Source: Peribacillus huizhouensis
GTDB taxonomy: Bacteria; Bacillota; Bacilli; Bacillales; DSM-1321
Length of the DNA stretch: 64,000 nucleotides
Direction of reading: 5' to 3'
NCBI RefSeq assembly: GCF_014138605.1
Contig: NZ_JACJHX010000007.1
Coordinates: forward strand, 1 to 64,000
Position numbers and translations under genes: made by a program. The notes beneath the pieces are model-generated. The model made no database searches and was not told the DNA's origin. It saw nothing but the letters and a program-made list of their open reading frames with translations. Below, one piece after another: positions 18,816-27,237 of the stretch (its first letter is position 1; every line of letters begins with the position of its first letter).

Positions 18816-18883
18816 TCGCTTCCCCTCCAATGCGTCTACACCATCACTATATGCACTTGTCCAAATAAAATGATAGAAATCTC

Positions 18884-19486
18884 TTATTCTTTTTCCTTTA
18901 ATGGGATTTCTAAAACTTGACCTACTTGTATTTCATCTCCCTGTATATGATTCCATTCTTTTATGAAGTCAATACCATCACCTGAATTATAATAGTTCAT
19001 AGAAATAATAAATAAACTTTCATTTGGCGAAACGGTATGGTAAACAATCTGATACCCATCTTTTGACTCCTGTTTCTTATCTTTTCTCTCTATAACAGAT
19101 GCTTTCTCTTGAGTTTTTTCAGACTCTATTGGTCGGTTAGCACTAGCAGGTATCGTTTCTGAATCATTCGTTTTTCCCTGCTTTTCTTCCGCCATTTCAT
19201 TTGATTTTATACCATCCGTGCGCTTTGTTACTTCTACCGTTTCAAAGCCACTTACTAGCTTTTGTGGAGATAATGAAATCGGCTTTTGTTTTTCTAAAAA
19301 CGGTAAAAGAAAAAATATGGCAATCGGCATGGCAATAAAAAAAGCAGCTAATAGCTTAATTAACAGAAACTTATTCTTTCGTTTTTTTTTCTTTTTCGCT
19401 CGTATCTCACTCCTGCTCGGCAAAGGTTTCGAGTTCATGTTTACATGATTTTTTTGATACTCATTTGGTGTATTCTCGGGATTCAT
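18884..19486 (-). CDS. ypbE: LysM-domain membrane protein YpbE
   Basis: The 200-residue protein has a basic cytoplasmic N-terminus (RAKKKKKRKNK), one membrane helix (about residues 42-65), a low-complexity Glu/Lys/Thr linker, and a C-terminal LysM domain (VYHTVSPNESLFIISMNYYN to the end) that should bind peptidoglycan outside the cell. Its ATG overlaps the ypbD stop (ATGA), so it is the last gene of the ypbB-recS-ypbD-ypbE operon. Confidence 0.88.
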   Translation of the reverse strand: MNPENTPNEYQKNHVNMNSKPLPSRSEIRAKKKKKRKNKFLLIKLLAAFFIAMPIAIFFLLPFLEKQKPISLSPQKLVSGFETVEVTKRTDGIKSNEMAEEKQGKTNDSETIPASANRPIESEKTQEKASVIERKDKKQESKDGYQIVYHTVSPNESLFIISMNYYNSGDGIDFIKEWNHIQGDEIQVGQVLEIPLKEKE

Positions 19487-20085
19487 CTATCTTCCCTCTT
19501 TCTATCTAGGTTCTTTCCTTTTTTCACTTTAATTATTAGCCCTAAAATGAAATCAATCGTGAAATGCATACTAATTGTTACATATAAATTCCCTGTCATT
19601 TCAAATATAAAGCCAATAAAAAAACTGACTACTATGATATTAACGAATAAAAATGGGTGAAACAAATAGCGATAATGAACAAGGGCAAAGAGAACACTTG
19701 TCCATAGTAAGCCAATATGGGTTTGTAAAACTCCTCTGAACAGAAGTTCCTCACTTACAGCAACCATACTTGCAACAACGGCAACCATCGGGTATGACAA
19801 ACTCGTGAAGATTCTTTCATTAATTCCCCCGTCATTATAATAAGATTCTGGGAGGAGTTTCATCAACACTAAATCAAACAGAACGACAATGAGTCCTGCA
19901 CTTACTCCAATATAAATAATTTTCCATTCCGAGTGAAAGATTTTCGTAAAGGATGAAAAATCATCAAATAACCAAAACCCAAGTATGACAGAAATGACCA
20001 AAAGCAAAATCTGTGTGAAAAATAACTGCATATGTAGCTCACGATTGCTAAGTCGTCCAATGAGTTCAGCTTGTTTGTTCTTCAA
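19483..20085 (-). CDS. ypbD: CPBP-family intramembrane metalloprotease YpbD
   Basis: The 200-residue multi-pass protein has the CPBP/Abi motifs EELLFRG, FALVHYRY and HFTIDF, which supply the expected Glu and His ligands. Substrates are unknown. The start is TTG with AGGAGA about 11 nt upstream, and it overlaps the end of recS by 20 nt, so translation is coupled. Confidence 0.85.
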   Translation of the reverse strand: MKNKQAELIGRLSNRELHMQLFFTQILLLVISVILGFWLFDDFSSFTKIFHSEWKIIYIGVSAGLIVVLFDLVLMKLLPESYYNDGGINERIFTSLSYPMVAVVASMVAVSEELLFRGVLQTHIGLLWTSVLFALVHYRYLFHPFLFVNIIVVSFFIGFIFEMTGNLYVTISMHFTIDFILGLIIKVKKGKNLDRKREDR

Positions 20086-21586
20086 TGTTTTTTGCTTCTC
20101 CTATCAATATGGCTGCCAATTCTTGCTTCCATGTTTTCTTTAGCGCTCTACCGGCTTGTTCATCATGAGGTAAAATTTCTAATAGCTCTTCTGTCACCAC
20201 TCCGCAACGATCACAGCATGTTTGATTTTTTTCTGTTAGCATAACATCGAAGTAAGACAGAATATTTTCCCGTCTGCAGTCTTCAACCGCTATCCAACGA
20301 AAAAAACGTTCAAGTTTCGTTTGATTTTCAACCCTTCTCGTTTGAGCGATCTGCTTTAACTTCTCAGTTATCAATAATGGCTCTTCTTGTTCAAATTCTT
20401 TTACATAATGTGTAATCCATCTCCACTGCACATCTGTCAGTGTATACATTTCTCTTAAGTCTATTTCTAGTTTCGGTTCAATATTCCAAATCCCTACTTC
20501 ATGAAGTGATGCACAAGTTTGTTCAATTTGATAATTTGTTGGCAATTGTTGCTCTACTAAATGTAGTGGTAAACCTTCATCGCCGTCACAATACAATAAA
20601 ATGGCTACACTTTGCAACCCGTCACGGCCTGCTCTGCCTATTTCCTGTAAATAAGCTTCCATTCCTTGTGGTAAATGAAAATGAATAACCACTCTTACAT
20701 TATTTTTATTCACGCCCATCCCAAATGCAGAGGTCGCGCATATGATACGTAATTGCCCACGAAGAAACTGCTGCTGGATCAGCATTCTTTGTTCTTGTTC
20801 CATCCCCCCGTGGTAATAATCTATATTTTTAACTCCATTTTCCTGTAAAAAGGTCGCAACAGATTCGGCTGCTTTCTTACTCGAAAAATAAATGATCGCT
20901 GCGCCATCAAAACTGTTCACCAGTTGCATCAGCCTTTTTAGCTTTTCATCATATGAAGAAAATTCCTCGACCATATAGGCAATATTACTACGATCCACTG
21001 AAGTAATGACTTCTTTTGGTTGCTCAAGCTTTAGTTTGTCTTTAATATCTGTTTGAACCGTTTTTGTAGCGGTGGCCGTTAATGCCAACGTAAGCGGATT
21101 GTTCAATATACTCCTTACATTTCCTAGGTTCAAGTAATCCGTTCTGAAATCATACCCCCATTGCGAAATACAGTGCGCTTCATCAATGACGAATAATCCA
21201 ATCTCAAGCTTTTGCAATCGCTCAATGATACGCGGAATTGCAAGCATTTCTGGTGATAAGTAAATGAAGCGATACGAGTCTAAATGCTCAATTGCTTCCC
21301 TTTTCTTTTCATAGGTTAAAAATGAATTCAATGTGATTACGCTTTTTTCGCCTCGCATTTTTAGTTGTTCCGCTTGGTCCTGCATAAGGGATAGCAAAGG
21401 TGAAACGATTAAAACCGATTTTTTTAATACATAAGCTGGAAACTGGTAGCATAATGATTTCCCAGAACCAGTCGGTAGCATGGCTAATGTATCTTTCCCT
21501 CTTAGAAGCGACTCGATAACTTCTTTTTGGCCGGGTCGAAACGTGTTAAAGCCGAATTGCTTGAGTAAAATGTCTTCTAAGTTCAT
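20066..21586 (-). CDS. recS: RecQ-family ATP-dependent DNA helicase (RecS)
   Basis: The 506-residue helicase has the RecQ motifs: FRPGQKEVIE (motif 0), GSGKSLCYQF (Walker A), DEAHCISQWGYDFR (Walker B and aromatic loop), ALTATAT and GRAGRDG. A short RQC zinc region with CRRENILSYFD and CCDRCG follows; no HRDC domain is present, typical of the shorter RecS form. It unwinds DNA 3' to 5' in repair. Its start codon overlaps the ypbB stop. Confidence 0.93.
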   Translation of the reverse strand: MNLEDILLKQFGFNTFRPGQKEVIESLLRGKDTLAMLPTGSGKSLCYQFPAYVLKKSVLIVSPLLSLMQDQAEQLKMRGEKSVITLNSFLTYEKKREAIEHLDSYRFIYLSPEMLAIPRIIERLQKLEIGLFVIDEAHCISQWGYDFRTDYLNLGNVRSILNNPLTLALTATATKTVQTDIKDKLKLEQPKEVITSVDRSNIAYMVEEFSSYDEKLKRLMQLVNSFDGAAIIYFSSKKAAESVATFLQENGVKNIDYYHGGMEQEQRMLIQQQFLRGQLRIICATSAFGMGVNKNNVRVVIHFHLPQGMEAYLQEIGRAGRDGLQSVAILLYCDGDEGLPLHLVEQQLPTNYQIEQTCASLHEVGIWNIEPKLEIDLREMYTLTDVQWRWITHYVKEFEQEEPLLITEKLKQIAQTRRVENQTKLERFFRWIAVEDCRRENILSYFDVMLTEKNQTCCDRCGVVTEELLEILPHDEQAGRALKKTWKQELAAILIGEAKNIEEQTS

Positions 21587-22653
21587 GAATCATCACCTAC
21601 TTTCGCCAGGACAAGACGAATTTGAAAATAGCTAATTTCACTATTGTCCACGATTTCTTTAATAGCGCGTAATTGTTTCGTTCGGCTCGTTTTAGAAGCT
21701 ACTCTTATTTCTTCAGCAATTTTTGGAGTCATAAAGCGTGAAATATTAAACTGAGGATCAGAGTAAGCTAATTCCACAATATGATCTTCAATTGTACTTC
21801 GCTTCAATTTTCTAATATAGGAAATCTCTTCTAATGATTTTCCTGCTTTTAAATACTTTAATGTCATCTGTGTCGAGTTCGTTAACTGAATATGAGAATT
21901 GCCTTGAATATCTTTACCCACACTATTTAAATAAGGATATTCCCCGGATGTGTCATCCATTTTTTGTAACATAAAATGAATTGTACCGAGAAATAAGTAC
22001 CGTACATGCCACTCGTCATCATCTAATTCTTTGGCGATTTGCGAATAAGTACTTCCTATGCGATCAATACCTGTTAATCTTTTTACAAAAATATCTCTTT
22101 CCTTTTCTGGTCTTTTCTCTAAAAGCATCGATAATTCATCAAATAAATGTCGGCCAATTTCTGCTCGATTTTGTCGATTTAGGGCTAGATACCGCTTGAC
22201 CCATGTTTGGGTTTGAAAATTCCGTTGAATCGGATAAAATCGATTTTGCTTGTGAATAATATGTGATATAGTTTGAATAAGAAGGCTTAATCTACTCCAA
22301 TACGTTTGGGTACGATTTTGAAATCTAAATCCATTCAAAGTTTCTGGAAATGGGTACTTGTCCAGATGTTGTTTTAACAATTCCTGACCGATTGAGGTTA
22401 TCATATAATAGCCATTCTGAGGTAAAGTACTAATCAACCCTGATTGAAGCAAATGATCAACAGTAATTTCAAGCTGTCTTCTTGTCAAATCAGGTAGTGT
22501 ACCTAACAGCTTGGTTAGTCCAAACAGATGAACATCTTGAATCGTTTGAGACGATTTTTTCCCCTTTAGCATATGCAAAATAGCGTAAACGGAGCGTTCT
22601 CCATTAATAATACGAATACAATCGAGTACGATCATGTCAAAGTAATTTTGCAT
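21583..22653 (-). CDS. ypbB: YpbB helix-turn-helix protein upstream of RecS
   Basis: The 356-residue protein contains an N-terminal winged-helix-like region (IRIINGERSVYAILHMLKG, then RRQLEITVDHLLQSGLI) similar to RecQ C-terminal domains, and a C-terminal HTH (LEEISYIRKLKRSTIEDHIV). It matches YpbB, always beside recS, suggesting a joint role in helicase function; this is inference from context. The ribosome binding site is weak (AAGG, distant). Confidence 0.85.
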   Translation of the reverse strand: MQNYFDMIVLDCIRIINGERSVYAILHMLKGKKSSQTIQDVHLFGLTKLLGTLPDLTRRQLEITVDHLLQSGLISTLPQNGYYMITSIGQELLKQHLDKYPFPETLNGFRFQNRTQTYWSRLSLLIQTISHIIHKQNRFYPIQRNFQTQTWVKRYLALNRQNRAEIGRHLFDELSMLLEKRPEKERDIFVKRLTGIDRIGSTYSQIAKELDDDEWHVRYLFLGTIHFMLQKMDDTSGEYPYLNSVGKDIQGNSHIQLTNSTQMTLKYLKAGKSLEEISYIRKLKRSTIEDHIVELAYSDPQFNISRFMTPKIAEEIRVASKTSRTKQLRAIKEIVDNSEISYFQIRLVLAKVGDDS

Positions 22654-22727
22654 GTATTATATTCACAACCTTGTTATAATCTTTGTTACCATTGTACCAA
22701 ATCATTGAAGTTTATAGGTCATGAAAC

Positions 22728-22772
22728 CCGATTGATTTATAAAAAATGAGCATTTTTTTGTAAATCAATCGG
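22728..22772. repeat. Long hairpin between ypbB and fer
   Basis: CCGATTGATTTA pairs with TAAATCAATCGG, and AAAAAATG with CATTTTTT, around a 2-nt loop. It lies between two divergent genes, about 75 nt from ypbB and 165 nt from fer. Confidence 0.6.
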
Positions 22773-22890
22773 ATTTATATCACAAATGCATATTTTAATT
22801 TGACAAGACCTAGTACAAATAGTGTTTTCATTACATTTATATTGAAAATTTCTACATTCAGTTTTACAATAAGGAAGTATGAATACATGA

Positions 22891-23187
<297 letters not shown>

Positions 23188-23204
23188 TAATTAACTTGAT
23201 ATTC

Positions 23205-23282
23205 AAAGAGCTATCCTTAAAGATCTGGCCTCTACTAATTCTAGGTATGAGGTCCGATCTTTTTTTACGGGATAGCTCTTTT
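23205..23282 (+). terminator. Nested terminator of fer
   Basis: The outer arms AAAGAGCTATCC and GGATAGCTCTTT enclose an inner stem (AGATCTGGCCTC and GAGGTCCGATCT) followed by TTTTTTT. The nested palindrome resembles a shortened family B element. Confidence 0.75.
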
Positions 23283-23301
23283 TACTGCATCTATAAAAAA
23301 A

Positions 23302-23348
23302 GATGAAGGTATCTCAAATGAGTCAGACCCTTTTGAGATACCTTCATC
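23302..23348 (-). terminator. Terminator of ribU with 17-bp perfect stem
   Basis: GATGAAGGTATCTCAAA pairs perfectly with TTTGAGATACCTTCATC. The loop carries GAGTCAGACCC, the word found in family B arms. It lies just past the ribU stop and can act on both strands. Confidence 0.7.
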
Positions 23349-23366
23349 CTTATTCAACTATTCACT

Positions 23367-23948
23367 TCAAACATTATGTGATAATGCTTGTTTTTCAATC
23401 CACGTTTTCATTCTTATATAAAGCAGCGTAAATACGATGGTAATCAATCCACCCTTCAAAATGTTGAATGGAAGGATTGCAGTTGTAACAAATTGTCTTG
23501 TTTCCTGAGATGACATGGCATCCCAGTTCATAAATAACGTATACGCCGGAAGAATCACATAATAATTTAGCACACTCATAAACAATGACATGATAATAGT
23601 ACCCATAACTAAAGCAATTGTCATACCGTGTTTTGAATTTAACATCTTAAAAATATAATATGTTGGCAGAACGAATAATACCCCAGCAACAAAGTTAGCA
23701 ATATGTCCTACAGGAACGCCCGTCGGACTTCCAATCATAACAAAATCCAATACGTTTTTAAGCAATTCAACAATAATCCCTGCAACAGGACCGAAAATAA
23801 GCGCAGCTATTATCGCTGGAATATCGCTAAAATCAATCTTTAAAAATGGTGGTAAACCTGGGAATGGAAAATTCAATAACATTAACACATAAGATATACT
23901 CCCTAACATCGCCAAAATTACCAGTTTCTTTACATTGTACACCTTCAT
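23367..23948 (-). CDS. ribU: Riboflavin ECF transporter substrate-binding protein (RibU/FmnP)
   Basis: The 193-residue membrane protein has six predicted helices and the S-component features: LAMLGSISYVLMLLNFPFP and KIDFSDIPAIIAALIFGPVAG near the N-terminus, and a substrate loop GSPTGVPVGHIANF. It imports riboflavin with a shared ECF energising module encoded elsewhere. The start is the ATG of MKVYNVKKL, with GAAGGAGAG upstream. The FMN riboswitch on its leader supports the assignment directly. Confidence 0.93.
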   Translation of the reverse strand: MKVYNVKKLVILAMLGSISYVLMLLNFPFPGLPPFLKIDFSDIPAIIAALIFGPVAGIIVELLKNVLDFVMIGSPTGVPVGHIANFVAGVLFVLPTYYIFKMLNSKHGMTIALVMGTIIMSLFMSVLNYYVILPAYTLFMNWDAMSSQETRQFVTTAILPFNILKGGLITIVFTLLYIRMKTWIEKQALSHNV

Positions 23949-24031
23949 AGATCTCTCTCCTTCTTTTTTGTGATCTACCCCACGAAAAAGAGGATTGGTT
24001 CCATCGAAATGATTTGCATCCATTAAAATAC

Positions 24032-24056
24032 CCTTTAATTCAACGAACTAAAGGGA
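24032..24056 (-). promoter_or_regulatory. Possible expression-platform hairpin after the FMN riboswitch
   Basis: CCCTTTA and TAAAGGG flank an 11-nt loop on the minus strand, followed by TATTTT. It lies between the aptamer and ribU and could be the regulated terminator. Confidence 0.4.
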
Positions 24057-24117
24057 GCTTTAAAGGTATCAGCAAATAAACGTTCAAGTCATGTGAATTT
24101 GAACATTTCTCAAGAGA

Positions 24118-24250
24118 CCTCCATCTTCTCCCATCCAGACTATACTGTCGGCTTTGGAATCTCACCAAATCAACCCGAAGGTTCGCGGGCTTTGAAGATT
24201 TACTTCATCACCGCCGGTGGGGAATTACACCCCGCCCCGAAGATAGACCT
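24118..24250 (-). promoter_or_regulatory. FMN riboswitch (RFN element)
   Basis: On the minus strand the conserved aptamer words occur in order: GGGGCGGGGTGTAATTCCCC, ACCGGCGGTGATGAAG, AGCCCGCGAACC, GATTTGGTGAGATTCC, AAAGCCGACAGTATAGTCTG, GATGGGAGAAGATGG. This is the established FMN-sensing aptamer; binding of FMN shuts off ribU. Confidence 0.97.
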
Positions 24251-24518
24251 ATTCAATTTTTTTCGTATCCGAAAAAGTAATTAACCAGTACGATATAAGT
24301 AAAAGTTTATGTGATCAGATTAGCATCCTTTACCTATCTTAAGATTGATAACGAGCTGCTACTAATCTATTTCACATCCATTCTCACATATTCATACTAT
24401 CTTAATTGGTATTAATTTATCATTGAACGTAAAAAAAAGCAAGGATTTAAATTTGCAATATGACTAAATAAGTGATAAAAACCTTGTTCGTTTTACTTGA
24501 GAAACATCTAATATACTT

Positions 24519-24572
24519 ATTAAGTGATACTTCAATTAGTGAGGGGTTTGACTTTCCGTTAATGCGGGATAT
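24519..24572 (+). repeat. Family A mini-element (copy A3)
   Basis: TTAAGTGATACTTCAATTAG, then TGAGGGGTTTGACTTT, then CCGTTAATGCGGGATA: a left end joined almost directly to a right end. The rest of 24291-24659 holds nothing recognised. Confidence 0.7.
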
Positions 24573-24659
24573 AATCTTTTTTTTGCTTTTTTATTTCTAC
24601 CAAACCACAGTATTTTTAGAAACACTAAAGATTTACATATTTTTTACATCTATCTCAAA

Positions 24660-24688
24660 TTGACACTCGTATACCCATCCTGTAAAAT
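24660..24688 (+). promoter_or_regulatory. SigA-type promoter of serA
   Basis: TTGACA and TAAAAT are separated by 17 nt, about 40 nt upstream of the serA start. Confidence 0.75.
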
Positions 24689-24727
24689 TAACTGAAAATT
24701 AAGTGAATTATAAAGGATGGGTGGTGT

Positions 24728-26317
24728 TTGGTTTTGTACCAGATTTTAGTGGCAGATGCAATTAAACCAGAAGGGCTTGGACCATTATTAGAAAGTCCAA
24801 AGGTCCATCTCATTGAAAAAACAGTAGTAGAAGCAAAACATCAACTTCATGAAATCGATGCAATTCTTGTTAGAAGTGCAACCACTGTGACTGAAGAATT
24901 AATTTCTTCTATGCCAAATCTGAAAATCATCGCTCGGGCTGGGGTCGGAATCGATAATATCGATGTCCCCGCTGCTACTAAACGCGGTATCGTCGTTGTC
25001 AACGCACCGGACGGGAACACAATCTCGACAGCTGAGCACACCTTTGCCATGATGGCTGCTTTAATGCGCCATATCCCTCAAGCTCGAGCTTCACTTAAGA
25101 ATGGAGAATGGAAACGATCTTCATTTATTGGAACAGAGCTATACGGTAAAAATCTAGGAATTGTCGGAATGGGTAGAATCGGCAGTGAAATAGCTAAACG
25201 CGCCAAAGTTTTCGGCATGGATGTGCTCGTCTATGATCCATTCTTAACGTCTGATCGAGCGAAGAAAATGGGTGTGACATCGCTTGAGCTGGCAAAACTA
25301 TTAACCTTGGCTGATATTATAACGGTACATACCCCTCTTACACCAGAAACCAGAAACCTAATTAATAAAAAAAATTTATTAACATGCAAAAAAGGGGTAT
25401 ATCTATTAAATTGCGCTAGAGGCGGCATTATAAATGAAGAAGATTTGTACGAATTAATTATTAAGGGGCATATTGCTGGAGCTGCCATTGATGTTTTTGC
25501 AGAAGAACCTCCACTTGGACATCAGTTACTCGAACTTGATTCAGTTATTGCAACACCTCACCTTGGGGCATCAACGAAAGAAGCCCAATTAAATGTAGCG
25601 ACCCAAGTTGCCCAAGAAGTTTTATCTTTCCTTAATGGTAATCCTGTCACGAGTTCTATCAATCTTCCTGCGATATCCAAAGAAGTTTTTGCTAAAGTCC
25701 AACCTTTTTATGAACTAATAAAACAGATGGGCTCTATCGTCAGTCAAAGTATGCCTGAGGGAATTCATGAAATTACGGTGAATTACGCAGGTGAAGTGTT
25801 GGATTTTGATACAAGTATATTAACAAAAAGTTTGTTATCTGGGTTCTTTAAGTCTAGATTAGATGTGCCCGTCAATGAAGTAAATGCTTTTTTGATTGCC
25901 AAAGAGCGCGGCCTGACAATCGGCGAAAAAACTTCACACGATACCTTTGGCTATAGTAACTTCATTACCGTTACAGCCAAAGGTGATAACAGACAACTTG
26001 GCATTAGTGGAACATATGTAGATCACTATGGCTCACGTATCGTTCGTTTAAATGATTTCACAATTGATTTCCATCCTGAAGGAAATCTGCTATACGTTCA
26101 GCATATGGACCGCCCTGGTGTAATTGGCCGTGTCGGTAAAATACTCGGTGACCACGGGGAGAACATTGCGACTATGCAAGTTGGCCGTAAACAAGCTGGT
26201 GGGGAAGCCATCATGTTACTCTCATTTGATAATCCATTAAGTGATGACATATTAAGAAAACTTAAACAACTTGATGATATTACGTTTTTATACAGAATCA
26301 CATTACATGGAAGTTAG
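24728..26317 (+). CDS. serA: D-3-phosphoglycerate dehydrogenase
   Basis: SerA oxidises 3-phosphoglycerate in the first step of serine synthesis. The 529-residue protein has the NAD motif GMGRIGSE (near residue 146), catalytic-region motifs NCARGG and HLGASTKEAQ, an intervening domain, and a C-terminal ACT domain beginning LLYVQHMDRPGVIG for serine feedback. Two TTG starts six bases apart (24728 and 24734) are both possible with GGATGGGTGG upstream; the shorter gives 527 residues. It has its own SigA-like promoter. Confidence 0.93.
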   Translation: MVLYQILVADAIKPEGLGPLLESPKVHLIEKTVVEAKHQLHEIDAILVRSATTVTEELISSMPNLKIIARAGVGIDNIDVPAATKRGIVVVNAPDGNTISTAEHTFAMMAALMRHIPQARASLKNGEWKRSSFIGTELYGKNLGIVGMGRIGSEIAKRAKVFGMDVLVYDPFLTSDRAKKMGVTSLELAKLLTLADIITVHTPLTPETRNLINKKNLLTCKKGVYLLNCARGGIINEEDLYELIIKGHIAGAAIDVFAEEPPLGHQLLELDSVIATPHLGASTKEAQLNVATQVAQEVLSFLNGNPVTSSINLPAISKEVFAKVQPFYELIKQMGSIVSQSMPEGIHEITVNYAGEVLDFDTSILTKSLLSGFFKSRLDVPVNEVNAFLIAKERGLTIGEKTSHDTFGYSNFITVTAKGDNRQLGISGTYVDHYGSRIVRLNDFTIDFHPEGNLLYVQHMDRPGVIGRVGKILGDHGENIATMQVGRKQAGGEAIMLLSFDNPLSDDILRKLKQLDDITFLYRITLHGS

Positions 26318-26338
26318 CTAACTATCAGTTAATGATCT

Positions 26339-26630
26339 AAAAGGCTGTTCTATTTGAAAAGATCAGAACCCACATTTACTATATGCCAATAAATCACAGA
26401 CTAAGTTCGCCGCTCGTTATGGCTTCATCTGTATGATTCATATCTTGTAGGCCTAAACTTCCTTTTGAAACCCACAAAGGCAAGTTTCACTGTCTCTCAC
26501 TAATCAGGATTTTACGGAAAGTAAGCCCCCACCTCTAAGCTTCGAGGTGGGGGCTTACTTTCGACTTTCCGTTAATGCGGGATAAACGGTATATAGTGTG
26601 TGAGGTGACCCTTTTTGCCTGTTCATGACT
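26339..26630. repeat. Family B palindrome split by a family A element
   Basis: The left B arm (AAAGGCTGTTCTATTTGAAA, GATCAGAACCCAC) ends near 26384, and the right B arm (GTATATAGTGTGTGAGGTGA, CCCTTTTTGCCTGTT) resumes near 26586. The interval holds a left-truncated family A element. Confidence 0.6.
26385..26585 (+). repeat. Family A element, left-truncated (A4)
   Basis: It retains the internal word AATCACAGACTAAG and CGCCGC shared with the long copies at 42.0 and 58.5 kb, a 15-bp perfect hairpin (GTAAGCCCCCACCTC and complement, 26521-26558), and the right end CCGTTAATGCGGGATAAA. Confidence 0.65.
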
Positions 26631-26663
26631 CATTTGGTAATGCTTCACTAAGTGAGGAAAAAT

Positions 26664-26822
26664 TCACATATAGTGTTCGTAGTAATGCCTCACATTTTCG
26701 TTAAGTTTTCTAGTAAAAAAACCTTCGTCTACTTCACGCTTCCCAATCCCGCCAATAAACATCAAACTGATACATATCCCAAAAATCAAGACAATCAATA
26801 ATCGTTTTCCATAATCCAGCAT
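26664..26822 (-). CDS. Small membrane protein (52 aa), unrecognised
   Basis: From an ATG with GAGGGG 6 nt upstream, the frame encodes MLDYGKRLLIVLIFGICISL, a single membrane helix, then a polar tail (GKREVDEGFFTRKLNENVRH) ending HYYEHYM. The strong ribosome binding site, positive-inside N-terminus and uninterrupted frame support a real gene. I do not recognise the family. It lies between serA and resE, where B. subtilis carries sigX-rsiX. Confidence 0.65.
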   Translation of the reverse strand: MLDYGKRLLIVLIFGICISLMFIGGIGKREVDEGFFTRKLNENVRHYYEHYM

Positions 26823-27011
26823 ATCTATCCCCTCACACAAAATTTCATCAACTCTCTATTTGTATGAGATATGACCGATTTGTAGAACTTTAAATACACA
26901 ATTTTTTTACTATACTTAATCCCCAATTACATTATTCTTTTTGGTGACAGCGGGTCCTTAATGGCTATTTTTATAAGAAACGCTCCTACCATAATACTAA
27001 GTAAAGGCGTT

Positions 27012-27170
27012 TTGTATTAAGGATATGGGGATTGGGCTTCGCGACTTACTAAAATCAATCTACTTTGCAGAAATACGTACTTTATTAAGAAAAGCACTCC
27101 AAAATCCAGCTCCGCACCGCCACCATGATTAGGTGAAGGTAGCGTGCTAAGGTATGAATCCTTCTTAGTA
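27012..27170. repeat. Family D repeat (copy D4)
   Basis: It begins AAGGATATGGGGATTGGGCT and continues to CAGCTCCGCACCGCCACC, ATTAGGTGAAGGTAGCGTGC. It is on the opposite strand to D2 and D3. The stretch 26823-27011 holds nothing recognised. Confidence 0.6.
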
Positions 27171-27237
27171 AATAGTATTATTTTCATGCCATAGGCGTTT
27201 CTTATGAAACAAGATTTTTTGGCAAACTATTCTGGAA

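Noticed and set aside
24673..24722. Inverted repeat ACCCATCC/GGATGGGT that would sequester the serA ribosome binding site
   Set aside because: The first arm lies within the SigA promoter spacer (24666-24682), upstream of the expected transcription start, so it would not be in the mRNA. It could still be a DNA operator but there is no further support.
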